Part shown: positions 43,452-52,167 of the stretch, piece after piece
How positions within the stretch are numbered: the first letter of the stretch is position 1
Layout: every line of letters begins with the position of its first letter
DNA from: an uncultured Muribaculum sp.
GTDB lineage: Bacteria; Bacteroidota; Bacteroidia; Bacteroidales; Muribaculaceae
Assembly: GCA_910578785.1 (NCBI GenBank)
Contig: CAJTSJ010000015.1
Span: forward strand, 1 to 64,000
Length of the DNA stretch: 64,000 bases
Reading direction: 5' to 3'
Program-made: the position numbers and the translations under genes
The notes under the pieces: generated by a model
What the model was told of the DNA's origin: nothing
Database searches by the model: none
Seen by the model: only the letters and a program-made list of their open reading frames with translations

Positions 43452-44318
43452 ATGGGAAAAATAAAAAGATATAAAAACAGCGTAGAGCGTTTCCTTTCAG
43501 GAGAGAAGGGACAGCGTTTTTTCAACTTCGCTTATTCGATAGGTGCCGCCATCGTTATCTGGGGTGCCCTGTTTAAGATTTTGCACCTTCCCGGCGGAAA
43601 TATGCTTCTGTCCATCGGTATGGGTACCGAGGTATTGATGTTTATTCTTACAGCCTTTGACCGGCCGCCGCGCGAATATCATTGGGAAGAGGTGTTTCCG
43701 GTGCTTTCATCGAAAAATCCCGAAGACCGTCCCGAATTCAACGGCTCGGGCATAGTGGTCGGAGGAGTAGGCGGTTCTGCCGTTTCCGCACCGCGTGGTG
43801 CTTCGATGCCTTCGCGCATAGAGCTTCCGGCCGATGCCACTCCAACCGATGAGTATGTGGCACAGATCGCGGCCCTGTCGCAACAGATGGATCAGCTGCG
43901 TCAGACCACAGAGTCGCTCAACAAGGTGTCGGAAGTGCTTCTGGAATCGTATCGCGCAATTACAGAAAATTCAGAAAACATCACCCGCAGTTCCACTGGC
44001 TATGTCGAGGAGATGCAGGCGCTTAACCGTAACATCGCCGGGCTGAATACCATTTATGAGATTCAGCTCAAGGGCGTGAGCTCGCAGCTCGACTCCATCG
44101 ACCGTGTCAACCAGGGCATTAAGGACATCCGCGACATGTATGAGAAATCGTCGGCTATGTCGCACCGCTATTGCGAGGAGACTGAAAAGATGGCCCGCTA
44201 CATGCAGCAGCTCAACCAGGTGTACGAGAAGATGCTTCATGCGATGACCATCAATATGTATAATCCTATGGGCCAGGGTATCGGCAATGCCGGAATGACA
44301 CCTGACCGGAATAATTAA
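43452..44318 (+). CDS. gldL: T9SS motor protein GldL/PorL
   Basis: A 288-residue inner-membrane protein. Two membrane segments lie at about 25-45 and 50-68 with the charged residue E60 in GMGTEVLMF and the FKILHLPGGNMLL loop between them. The remainder is a cytoplasmic coiled-coil region (about 135-270). With GldM it forms the proton-driven motor of the T9SS. It is separated by 51 bases from gldK. Confidence 0.94.
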   Translation: MGKIKRYKNSVERFLSGEKGQRFFNFAYSIGAAIVIWGALFKILHLPGGNMLLSIGMGTEVLMFILTAFDRPPREYHWEEVFPVLSSKNPEDRPEFNGSGIVVGGVGGSAVSAPRGASMPSRIELPADATPTDEYVAQIAALSQQMDQLRQTTESLNKVSEVLLESYRAITENSENITRSSTGYVEEMQALNRNIAGLNTIYEIQLKGVSSQLDSIDRVNQGIKDIRDMYEKSSAMSHRYCEETEKMARYMQQLNQVYEKMLHAMTINMYNPMGQGIGNAGMTPDRNN

Positions 44319-44340
44319 CCACGACATTTCATAAATATAA

Positions 44341-45909
44341 ATGGGAAGTAACAACACTCGCGGACTCTCGCCCCGTCAGAAGATGATCAATCTTATGTAC
44401 ATCGTCCTGACGGCCATGCTTGCGCTTAACGTGTCGAGCGATGTCCTTGAGGGATTCGGCCAGGTCGAAGAGGGTTTGTCGCGCTCCAACTCCAATGTGG
44501 CACAGCGCAACGACGTGCTGTTTCGCCAGCTTGAGGCATTTAATGAGCAGAATCCCGGAAAGGGAGGCGTGTGGTATGACAAGGCTTCCGAGGTGCGTCG
44601 TGCCACCGACCGGGTCTACCAGCTTATCGACACCCTTAAAATGGCTATTGCCGTCGAGGCCGACGGTGAGGATGCCGATTTGTCAAACATTTTGAACCAG
44701 GACGATCTTGAGTCTGCTTCGGTGGTGATGCTTGCTCCCGGGAATTCCAGGGGCGTCAGACTTCGCCGGACCATAGACACATACCGCGACTATATCGCGG
44801 AAATAATGACCGACAGCGTCAAGCGCCACAGCATACAGCATGCCCTTTCGACAGACCCTGTGGCCAGACGCGGTACGGTAACTGCCGAGCCTTGGGAGTC
44901 GGCTATGTTTGAAAACAAGCCTGTAGTTGCTGCCATAACTTTATTGACCAAGCTTCAGAGCGACGTACGATATGCCGAGGGCGAGGCTTTGTCGACCTTG
45001 CTTGCCAATGTAGATGCCGGCGACGTGAGGGTCAATGAACTGAACGCTTTTGTGATTCCGCAGTCGCGCAACGTGATGCGCGGAAGCCGCTATTCGGCCA
45101 ATATAGTTCTTGCCGCCGTAGACACTACCCAGCGTCCGGCAATATTCATAAACGGCAAGCAGCTTGCCAATGAAAACGGATTGTTTGAGACTCTCGCTTC
45201 AACTACCGGTACATTTGACTACTCCGGCTATCTTGAGGTGCCCCACGGCGACGGTACGGTCACACGCCACGACTTCACATCAAGCTATACCGTCATCGAG
45301 CCTACGGCCACGGTGTCGGCCACGATGATGAACGTGCTGTATGCCGGAATCGACAACCCCATGAGCATATCCGTGCCGGGTGTGGCCCCTTCTGCCATAT
45401 CCGCATCGATGACCAACGGCTCGCTTACCCGGCAGGGCAACAACTGGGTGGCGCGTCCGACCAAGGTCGGTTCGGAAGCGGTCATAACCGTCACCGCTAA
45501 TATCGACGGACGTCCGCAGACTGTGGCCACCACCACATTCCGAGTGCGCAAACTTCCCGATCCAACTCCATATATAGCATTCAAAGACGCCAATGGCAAT
45601 GGCGAACGCTATAAGGGAGGCAAGCCTTTCAGCAAGACGCTGCTTCTTCAGGCGCCCGGCATTGAGGCCGCCATCGACGACGACCTGCTGAATGTCACCT
45701 ATCGGGTGTTGAGTTTCGAGACTGTATTCTTTGACTCGATGGGCAATGCCATACCCGAAGTCTCGTCCGGATCGTCGTTCTCTCAGCGCCAGAAGGATTC
45801 GTTCCGCCGCCTGTCGCGGGGAAAGCGGTTCTACATATCAAGAGTACGCGCTGTGGGCCCCGACGGTATAGAGCGCGACCTGGCTCCCATGGAAGTGATT
45901 GTTAACTAA
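44341..45909 (+). CDS. gldM: T9SS motor/periplasmic shaft protein GldM/PorM
   Basis: A 522-residue protein with one N-terminal membrane segment (QKMINLMYIVLTAMLALNVSSDVL) and a long periplasmic part. The four stacked domains D1-D4 of GldM fit the length. It transmits motion from the inner-membrane motor to the GldK/GldN ring. It follows gldL by 22 bases. Confidence 0.94.
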   Translation: MGSNNTRGLSPRQKMINLMYIVLTAMLALNVSSDVLEGFGQVEEGLSRSNSNVAQRNDVLFRQLEAFNEQNPGKGGVWYDKASEVRRATDRVYQLIDTLKMAIAVEADGEDADLSNILNQDDLESASVVMLAPGNSRGVRLRRTIDTYRDYIAEIMTDSVKRHSIQHALSTDPVARRGTVTAEPWESAMFENKPVVAAITLLTKLQSDVRYAEGEALSTLLANVDAGDVRVNELNAFVIPQSRNVMRGSRYSANIVLAAVDTTQRPAIFINGKQLANENGLFETLASTTGTFDYSGYLEVPHGDGTVTRHDFTSSYTVIEPTATVSATMMNVLYAGIDNPMSISVPGVAPSAISASMTNGSLTRQGNNWVARPTKVGSEAVITVTANIDGRPQTVATTTFRVRKLPDPTPYIAFKDANGNGERYKGGKPFSKTLLLQAPGIEAAIDDDLLNVTYRVLSFETVFFDSMGNAIPEVSSGSSFSQRQKDSFRRLSRGKRFYISRVRAVGPDGIERDLAPMEVIVN

Positions 45910-45938
45910 GCATGTAATAATATTATAAAGAAGTCAGT

Positions 45939-47048
45939 ATGAGCTTTATAAATAAGTATATATTTGTGGCGTCCATGGCGTTGACGCTTTCCGCCGGTAC
46001 AATGTATGCCCAGCAGTCCTCGTCGTCCTCGTCGGTGGTGAGGAAGGGCGGTGCCGATTCGCGGAAAGAAGCTTCGTCGTCGACCGGAGTCACCGGACGT
46101 ATGCAGCAGTTCTTCGAGGAACCGGAGCGCAGCGACGCCGATGCGCAGTGGATGAAGATTGTCTACCGCCAGCTTGACCTGGACAATGTCAAGAACGCGC
46201 CGCTTTATTACCCTGAAGAGATAATCGACGGCCAGGAAAACCTGTTCCGCATCATCATGCGCCTTCTGGCTTCGGGCGACATCAAGGCTTACGAATATCT
46301 TGACGGACGCGAAATATTCAGCGACCAATATCAGATAAATGTCCGTGACATGCTCGACCGCTTCCATGTGCTGTACACCGAGGGCAAAGGCTCGACCGAG
46401 AAGAATCCTAAATTCCTAATCGAAGAGGCCGACGTGCCTACCAACGAGGTGCTCTCTTACTACATTCTGGAGCGTTGGGAACTTGACAAGCGGTCAAACC
46501 GCATGCGCACCACCGTCGAGGCTATCTGTCCGGTGCTTCACCGTTCGGGCGACTTCGGAGGCGAAGCGGTGAAGTATCCTATGTTCTGGATGAAGATGGA
46601 CGCGCTCCGTCCGTATCTGACGCAGCAGTCCATATTTGTCGATGACGACAACAACCTGCCCCAGTACAACTATGACGACTTCTTCCAGCTGGCCCTGTAT
46701 GAGGGCGACATATACAAGACCCGCAATCTGCGCAACCGCTCGATGATGCAGATGTATCCCGACCCTGACGACCTGAAGAAGGCTCAGGACAGCATCCAGA
46801 ACTATCTGACTACCTATGAGCAGAAGATGTGGGTTCCGTCGCGTGAGGAGATCATCGCCGCCCGCGAGGAGCGCGAACGCGCCGCCTCGGGCGATACCAT
46901 AGCCGCTCGTGAGGAGAAAAAGACCTCGACCGCCCGCCGCAGTTCGCGCGCCAATAAGCCCGCGCGTGCCGCCAAGGCCAAAAAGCCGAAGGAGTCAAAG
47001 GTCAGCAAGCAGTCGTCGGCCACACGTTCGGTGCGACGCCGCAAATAA
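45939..47048 (+). CDS. gldN: T9SS ring protein GldN/PorN
   Basis: A 369-residue protein with a signal peptide ending at MYAQQ. GldN landmarks: KIVYRQLDLDNVKNAPLYYPEE, NLFRIIMRLLASGDIKAYEYLDG and PVLHRSGDFGGEAVKYPMFW. The last 40 residues are a low-complexity, strongly basic tail made of R, K, A and S (for example PARAAKAKKPKESKVSK). It is the last gene of the T9SS operon, followed by a terminator. Confidence 0.93.
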   Translation: MSFINKYIFVASMALTLSAGTMYAQQSSSSSSVVRKGGADSRKEASSSTGVTGRMQQFFEEPERSDADAQWMKIVYRQLDLDNVKNAPLYYPEEIIDGQENLFRIIMRLLASGDIKAYEYLDGREIFSDQYQINVRDMLDRFHVLYTEGKGSTEKNPKFLIEEADVPTNEVLSYYILERWELDKRSNRMRTTVEAICPVLHRSGDFGGEAVKYPMFWMKMDALRPYLTQQSIFVDDDNNLPQYNYDDFFQLALYEGDIYKTRNLRNRSMMQMYPDPDDLKKAQDSIQNYLTTYEQKMWVPSREEIIAAREERERAASGDTIAAREEKKTSTARRSSRANKPARAAKAKKPKESKVSKQSSATRSVRRRK

Positions 47049-47088
47049 GTCCCTCCGGATTTTTCATTCTTACCTTATATCACCACGT

Positions 47089-47118
47089 AAAAAGCGGAGC
47101 CCCAAGGCCCCGCTTTTT
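47089..47118 (+). terminator. Terminator of the T9SS operon
   Basis: AAAAAGCGG-A-GCC and GGC-C-CCGCTTTTT pair over 15 positions with one mismatch, then TTTTTG. It also suits the convergent barrel gene. Confidence 0.8.
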
Positions 47119-47183
47119 GCATTTACCGGCCTGCATTTCAAGTTTGTACAGACTGTAAATAAGCTCTGTTGTTTTGAGTGCTT

Positions 47184-47828
47184 TCAGAATTTGTAGCCGA
47201 AGCCGATGAAGACGGAGTGGGTGATGTAGTTGTCTTTGCCGGGAAGGCCGTGGTGGTTTATCGGCTGGCCGGAGTAGAGGCTGAAATCGGTGATGCCGTA
47301 GCCAATGGTGAACACCATTTCATCGAATTGGGCGTTGATGCCGGTCTTGAGGTCCCAGCTGAAGGTCTTTGCCCGACGGCTTCCCGACGCTCCGGGCGAA
47401 AGGATGATTCCGGGTTCGGCAAACAGGTGGAAGTTGAGTCCTTGCTGGCGCCATGCGACGATGCGTGGTGTGCGCAGCACAAGTGAGGGGGTGAACTTGA
47501 AGCGGGCGGTGTAGTCGTCGTTACGGTCATAGTCCTGCAGCCAGTCGTCCTCGTCGTTCCATGGTCCAAGGTTCCAGTCGCCGAATTCTTTTATTTCGCC
47601 GGCTAATCCCAGGCTTGCCTTCATTCCGACATATTGGATGGGGAAGTATACTATGCCGGCATCCCACTGCCAGCCGTCGTTGTTGAGTCCGGCAGTGAGG
47701 CTGAATTCAAAGTGCTTCTTTTCGTTGTCAATGTCGAGAGTTTGCGCCGACACTCCTGTAATGGCCGACACCGATAGAATAAGAAAGATGATAATGCGGT
47801 TCATATATACATAGCGGGTGATTACCAT
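47184..47828 (-). CDS. Outer-membrane beta-barrel protein, unknown
   Basis: A 214-residue protein with signal peptide (IIFLILSVSAITGVSAQ) and alternating hydrophobic strands ending in VFIGFGYKF, a terminal aromatic of a membrane barrel. No named family is recognised. It overlaps by 7 bases the end of the next barrel gene upstream; the two are evidently paired. Confidence 0.7.
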   Translation of the reverse strand: MVITRYVYMNRIIIFLILSVSAITGVSAQTLDIDNEKKHFEFSLTAGLNNDGWQWDAGIVYFPIQYVGMKASLGLAGEIKEFGDWNLGPWNDEDDWLQDYDRNDDYTARFKFTPSLVLRTPRIVAWRQQGLNFHLFAEPGIILSPGASGSRRAKTFSWDLKTGINAQFDEMVFTIGYGITDFSLYSGQPINHHGLPGKDNYITHSVFIGFGYKF

Positions 47829-48496
47829 TCAAAGCCAACGGTGGCTCCGATGTTGTTAAGCGAGAGTGAGCGGGAGCGCCATCCGTAGTTGTTGCCGGAG
47901 GTCAGCAGCTGATAGGACACGCCTATGTTGACAGCCTGACGGCTGTTGTTTGAGTTGACGGGTATGCGTATGCCCATGGTCGGTTTGAGATAGAATTGTG
48001 TCTGGTTGGTCAGATATCCGCGGTTGAGGCGCAGATAGCTTGAACCCATGATCCACGCGGCGCCGAGTTTGAGGTCGATGAAGAACGACGTGTTTTGCTC
48101 GGAACCGATGTTGAAGCGGAAGTCGGTAAACAGCGGAATCATCATCTTGGTTTTCGACGAGCCGTAGTCGTAGTAGCCATAACCGTCGTCGCCGGGTATG
48201 TCCTGAAGCTCAGGTTGCTGAGCCATGGCCACCTCTACGCCTATACCGACACCCATGAAGAACCATGAGGAGTATTTGAAGCCCTGGGATGTAGACACTC
48301 CGATGAAGTTGGCTCGGTTATCGCCGAGTCCGGCAGTGCCGCTGAAATCAACATAGCCTTTGTAATTGAGCGAGCCGGACAGCGCCGGTGAAATCAGGCG
48401 CGGGAGCTGGTTGGCAAGTTCATAGTATTGCGCGTTTACCACCGGTGTACAGAGCAGAGCCGTCAGGGTCACTAACAGAATTGAGATTTTTTTCAT
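47822..48496 (-). CDS. Outer-membrane beta-barrel protein, unknown
   Basis: A 224-residue protein with a signal peptide ending at VVNAQ, porin-like strands (GFKYSSWFFMGVGIGVEVAMA, KMMIPLFTDFRFNIG, TSFFIDLKLGAAWI) and C-terminal IGATVGFEW ending in an aromatic. It is like many small barrels next to T9SS or transport loci in Bacteroidetes; no function can be given. First gene of a two-gene unit with a -7 box at 48582-48589. Confidence 0.72.
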   Translation of the reverse strand: MKKISILLVTLTALLCTPVVNAQYYELANQLPRLISPALSGSLNYKGYVDFSGTAGLGDNRANFIGVSTSQGFKYSSWFFMGVGIGVEVAMAQQPELQDIPGDDGYGYYDYGSSKTKMMIPLFTDFRFNIGSEQNTSFFIDLKLGAAWIMGSSYLRLNRGYLTNQTQFYLKPTMGIRIPVNSNNSRQAVNIGVSYQLLTSGNNYGWRSRSLSLNNIGATVGFEW

Positions 48497-48581
48497 AACG
48501 AATAGTTTTGTATTTGAATAATTTCAAATTTTATGCTTCAAGCACGCCTGCCTCTATGCATGCGCGTTTATGATATTCGGC

Positions 48582-48613
48582 AAAGATAGGTCAATTATTT
48601 CATTTTTTGAAAC
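48582..48613 (-). promoter_or_regulatory. Promoter of the barrel-gene pair
   Basis: On the - strand TTTC (one mismatch from TTTG), 20 bases, TATCTTTG (48582-48589). Confidence 0.5.
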
Positions 48614-48766
48614 TATGGCCTGCTTAATAAACAAATAGCGGAGATAAATGATGGAAAAACGTGATAAATTCATGCTTGTGCAGGCCGTTAATATATGTTA
48701 TGCCCGCAACCAATGGCTCTATGGCCGTGTTATTGGTGTAGTTTAATAAATCAAATGGATTGAATT

Positions 48767-49060
48767 ATGAAGTACTCAGAAATCATTAACAGCGAGCCGG
48801 TAGTATTAGTGGAATTTTTTGCCGCCTGGTGTCCTCATTGCCAGAAAATGATGCCTGTAGTTGAGCAAATCAAATTGATTCTTGAAGGGCGGGTACCGGT
48901 ATATCAATTTGACATAGATGAGCACGAATCGACTGCCGGTAAGGCCGGCGTTGAATCCGTTCCGACGTTCCTTATCTACAAGGACGGAAATCCTGTATGG
49001 CGCCACAGTGGAGAAATTGATGGCGACATGCTGTTGGATAAGGTGAAATCGTATATGTAG
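48767..49060 (+). CDS. Thioredoxin-fold protein with CPHC active site
   Basis: A 97-residue thioredoxin without signal peptide. The active site is C22-P-H-C25 (FFAAWCPHCQKMMP) instead of the common CGPC; the cis-Pro is in VESVPTFLIYKDG. CPHC is the DsbA sequence and raises oxidising power, so this cytoplasmic protein may not be the general reductant. It is monocistronic and ends at a strong hairpin. Confidence 0.9.
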   Translation: MKYSEIINSEPVVLVEFFAAWCPHCQKMMPVVEQIKLILEGRVPVYQFDIDEHESTAGKAGVESVPTFLIYKDGNPVWRHSGEIDGDMLLDKVKSYM

Positions 49061-49075
49061 CTTTACGGAGAAGAT

Positions 49076-49119
49076 GGCCTGCGAGGCAACTCTATTCTTT
49101 TCGATTTGCCTCGCAGGCC
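49076..49119 (+). terminator. Hairpin after the thioredoxin gene
   Basis: Perfect 14-base arms (49076-49089 and 49106-49119), 15 bases after the stop codon. No T run. Confidence 0.65.
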
Positions 49120-49152
49120 TCGGCATCCGATGAGGTGAAACAAAAAAAGTGA

Positions 49153-49194
49153 AAACGGCAATGTCGCTATCTGACGATGGCGACATTGCCGTTT
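49153..49194 (-). terminator. secG operon terminator
   Basis: Perfect 15-base arms (49153-49167 and 49180-49194), then TTTTCACTTTTTTTG on the - strand. Confidence 0.8.
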
Positions 49195-49225
49195 GATATC
49201 TTCAAGTTTAAAAGTGAACTGAGAT

Positions 49226-49579
49226 TTACGGCTCGGTAGTCTCCACTGCATCGGGAGCCTGATCGGCCGGAGCAACGGGAACTACGTCGGTGTTGAAGTT
49301 TGCGGGCATGGTCTGTTCGGTAGCCTGGGGAACCACACGGCTGCTTTCAACAACGTTGCGCGGCATAAAGAACACTCCAAGCACTGCAAGCACAGCGATG
49401 ATGCCGGCAAGCCACCAAGTGGTCTTCTCGATAAAATCGTTTGTGCGGCGAACACCCATTACCTGATTGGCTCCTCCGAACTGAGAGGAAAGACCGCCGC
49501 CTTTAGATTTCTGAACAAGCACAACGCCTATCATAAGAATTGAGGCGATTACAGTAAGAACGATGATTGCTATGTACAT
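49226..49579 (-). CDS. secG: Preprotein translocase subunit SecG
   Basis: A 117-residue SecG. Two membrane segments (at 3-20 and about 54-74) flank the conserved QKSKGGGLSSQFGGANQVMGVRRTNDFIEKTTW. The C-terminal 35 residues are Pro/Ala-rich and not needed in the family. It aids SecYE at the inner membrane. It follows the TPR-like gene by 8 bases. Confidence 0.93.
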   Translation of the reverse strand: MYIAIIVLTVIASILMIGVVLVQKSKGGGLSSQFGGANQVMGVRRTNDFIEKTTWWLAGIIAVLAVLGVFFMPRNVVESSRVVPQATEQTMPANFNTDVVPVAPADQAPDAVETTEP

Positions 49580-49587
49580 TTTAGTAG

Positions 49588-50373
49588 TTATTTTTTGTTT
49601 TGATATTGCTGATTTATTATAAGTTTCTGTAGGAAACGCAATTGGTCTGCAAAGTAAATACTTTTTTCTGGATATTTCAAACTTAAATTGCTTATAATTT
49701 CAAAAGCTTTGGCATAACGGCGCTGTTTGATGTATATTTTAGCCAAACTTTCGCTCAAAAGCGAGTCGTCCTGTACGGTCGGAGCCAGAATCGGCTCGTC
49801 GGAAACCTCTTCGGAAAGTTTTTCCGGTTCCGGTTCAATCGGGTCGTCAGGCGAGGGGAAGTGTCCTTCCTGGTTGCGGCTTTTGAGGATAAATGCATTT
49901 ATCAGGCTGTCCTGGCTGTCGCCGGTCGTTTCCGACGTGTCGGGTAAGTTGCGCTCCTCTTCCGATGCAAGAATCTGGGCATAGTCGGCGACTGGATTGA
50001 ATATCAGTTTTTCGAGAATCTGCTCTTCGCGGCTGTCCGTGTTGCCGTATTTGTCCATGAACGTGTCGATGGCCTGGTCGGTGGTCGGAGTGTCGGCTGC
50101 CGGGCTGTCGGGGTAAAATCCGGCTTGTTCAGCTCCGAGAGGTTCGGTGAGCCGATAGAGCATTTCTGCCGACGAACTGTTCAGCGCGATACGCTTCATT
50201 AGCAGGGAGCGCCTGCTTTCGTCCTGATTGTCCTTGCCGTTACGTTCCAGCTCGAGCATCGACGGCAATGACATGTAGGGATAAAGTTCGTACATCTCGT
50301 CGCACCACCGGCTGTCGACGGGCATCGAGGGGTTGTCGAGCAGATCTTTTAGCGTTTCAAGCAGTCGGTTCAT
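49588..50373 (-). CDS. TPR-like hypothetical protein
   Basis: About 261 residues from ATG 50373 (MNRLLETLKDLL); a longer frame starting at 50487 overlaps lptE too far. Acidic and helix-rich; the last 50 residues (SLAKIYIKQRRYAKAFEIISNLSLKYPEKSIYFADQLRFL) form a TPR-like helix pair. It sits between lptE and secG, an order I associate with Bacteroidales. Function unknown; there is no signal peptide, so it is cytoplasmic. Confidence 0.75.
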   Translation of the reverse strand: MNRLLETLKDLLDNPSMPVDSRWCDEMYELYPYMSLPSMLELERNGKDNQDESRRSLLMKRIALNSSSAEMLYRLTEPLGAEQAGFYPDSPAADTPTTDQAIDTFMDKYGNTDSREEQILEKLIFNPVADYAQILASEEERNLPDTSETTGDSQDSLINAFILKSRNQEGHFPSPDDPIEPEPEKLSEEVSDEPILAPTVQDDSLLSESLAKIYIKQRRYAKAFEIISNLSLKYPEKSIYFADQLRFLQKLIINQQYQNKK

Positions 50374-50383
50374 GTGCTGAAGT

Positions 50384-50914
50384 TTACCAGTTGCCGAGGG
50401 TGGCGTTAAAGATGAGGTCGACAAGCTGTTCGGTAATCTCCTGGCACAGCTGGTCCTGTACGTCGGTAAGAAGTTCGTTGCTGTCAAAGTCCTGATAGGC
50501 CGAAAACGTCTGGTCGATGTCGTTCTTGTCGTTTTTCGTATCGGTATACTTCACTCTCACGGTGATTGTGAGGCGCGTCTTTGACGCGAGCGCATTCTCT
50601 GTGATGGCCTGCGGGCTTAGCGAGTAGCCGGTAATTTCTCCTTCGAGATTCAGGTCGCTGTTGCCGTCGTTGACCTGTAGGCGCGTGTTGCGGGCGATAT
50701 AGTCAAGCAGGGCGTTTTCAAACGTCTGTTGCAGGGGAGGGTACACAAGAGCCGCGCGTATCGGGAAGTTGGCTACATGTATGGTCTTGTACACATTATA
50801 GTCTATCGCGCTGCCGTTCAGCTTGTAGCTGATGGTGCAGCAGGGCAGTATGACCGCCATCAGCATGACCATTGCCGATGCCAGAATGCGTGTATGTCGG
50901 GCTATCTTATCCAT
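50384..50914 (-). CDS. lptE: LptE-family LPS assembly lipoprotein
   Basis: About 176 residues from ATG 50914; a TTG four codons upstream is less likely. The lipoprotein signal ends near LPCC. The LptE fold is visible in YKLNGSAIDYNVYKTIHVANFP, AALVYPPLQQTFENALLDYI and a late SAYQDFDSNELLTDVQDQLCQEITEQLVDLIF helix. LptE plugs LptD and helps place LPS in the outer leaflet. It lies 29 bases after the sigma-54 activator gene. Confidence 0.87.
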   Translation of the reverse strand: MDKIARHTRILASAMVMLMAVILPCCTISYKLNGSAIDYNVYKTIHVANFPIRAALVYPPLQQTFENALLDYIARNTRLQVNDGNSDLNLEGEITGYSLSPQAITENALASKTRLTITVRVKYTDTKNDKNDIDQTFSAYQDFDSNELLTDVQDQLCQEITEQLVDLIFNATLGNW

Positions 50915-50943
50915 TGTCAACTGCAAAGGTAATGTTTTTTTGT

Positions 50944-52167
50944 CTATTCGAGTCCGTATTCCTTGATTTTGCGGTACAATGTGCGTTCCGATATGTTGAG
51001 TTCCTGTGCGGTGGCCTTGCGACGTCCTTCGTTGCGCTCGAGCGCGCGGCGTATGGTCTCACGCTCAGTGTCTTCAAGCGTGAGGGCCGGTTCTTCGCTT
51101 TCGGGTTGCGCCGGACGCTGTAGAGGTCTTATGATGTCCTGTATAGGCGTGAATTTGACGAGCGAGTGCGGCAGTTCGTCGACAGCCGTGGCATCGGTGA
51201 ACGAGGCGGTGGCCGACGTTCCGTGGTCCAGCTGTTCGATGGTGGCGCGGAGGGTGTCGATTTCGTTGCGCATGCGGAATATCATGTTGAACAGCAGTTC
51301 GCGTTCAGATGCGTAGGAGTGAGCTCCGCCTTCGGGCGACAGTGTGGCCGGGGTGAAACTCATGCCTGACACCGGAATGTATGGTTTCAGCATCGACGTG
51401 TCGATGTCGTTGCCGGCTTCGAAGAGGGCCACCTGCTCGATTATATTTTTGAGCTGTCGGACATTGCCCGGCCATCTGTAGTGCAGCAGTATGTCTTCGG
51501 CGCTTTCCTCAAAAGCTATTGACGGAGTGCGGTAGCGTTCGGAAAAGTCAAGCGCGAACTTTTTAGCAAGAAGCACCACGTCGTCGCCTCTGTCGCGCAA
51601 CGGGGGGATATTTATGCCTACTGTCGACAGTCGGTAGTACAGGTCCTCGCGGAATCTGCCTTCTTCGATCGCGCTGGCCATGTTGACGTTGGTGGCCGCC
51701 ACGACGCGTATGTTGGTCTTTTGAACGGTAGAGGATCCGACTTTCAGAAATTCGCCGGTCTCGAGCACTCGAAGCAGGCGTGCCTGGGTGGGAAGCGGCA
51801 GTTCGGCCACTTCGTCGAGAAATATGGTTCCGCCGTCGGCTTCTTCGAAGTAGCCCTTGCGTGAGGCTACGGCACCGGTAAACGCTCCCTTTTCGTGACC
51901 GAACAGTTCGGAATCAATGGTGCCTTCGGGTATGGCGCCGCAGTTGACAGCTATATATTTCGAGTGCTTTCTTGAGCCGTAGGCATGTATGATTTTTGGA
52001 AAAAATTCCTTTCCTGTACCGCTTTCTCCTGTTATAAGTACCGACAGGTCGATTGGAGCCACGCGGATGGCACGCTGTACGGCCGCTGTCAGTGCAGGCG
52101 CATTGCCTACTATGCCGAAGCGAGACTTGGCCTGCTGAACTTCCGAAGATAAGTCAATCATGTTCAT
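50944..52167 (-). CDS. Sigma-54-dependent transcriptional activator without receiver
   Basis: A 407-residue AAA+ activator. Walker A GESGTGKE is at 47-54, GAFTGA (sigma-54 contact loop) at 94-99, the Walker B region is GGTIFLDEVAELP and a Fis-type HTH closes the protein (ERNEGRRKATAQELNISERTLYRKIKEYGLE). There is no N-terminal receiver or sensor domain, only about 20 residues, so activity is controlled by expression or by a partner. It overlaps the acyltransferase gene by 4 bases. Confidence 0.92.
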   Translation of the reverse strand: MNMIDLSSEVQQAKSRFGIVGNAPALTAAVQRAIRVAPIDLSVLITGESGTGKEFFPKIIHAYGSRKHSKYIAVNCGAIPEGTIDSELFGHEKGAFTGAVASRKGYFEEADGGTIFLDEVAELPLPTQARLLRVLETGEFLKVGSSTVQKTNIRVVAATNVNMASAIEEGRFREDLYYRLSTVGINIPPLRDRGDDVVLLAKKFALDFSERYRTPSIAFEESAEDILLHYRWPGNVRQLKNIIEQVALFEAGNDIDTSMLKPYIPVSGMSFTPATLSPEGGAHSYASERELLFNMIFRMRNEIDTLRATIEQLDHGTSATASFTDATAVDELPHSLVKFTPIQDIIRPLQRPAQPESEEPALTLEDTERETIRRALERNEGRRKATAQELNISERTLYRKIKEYGLE

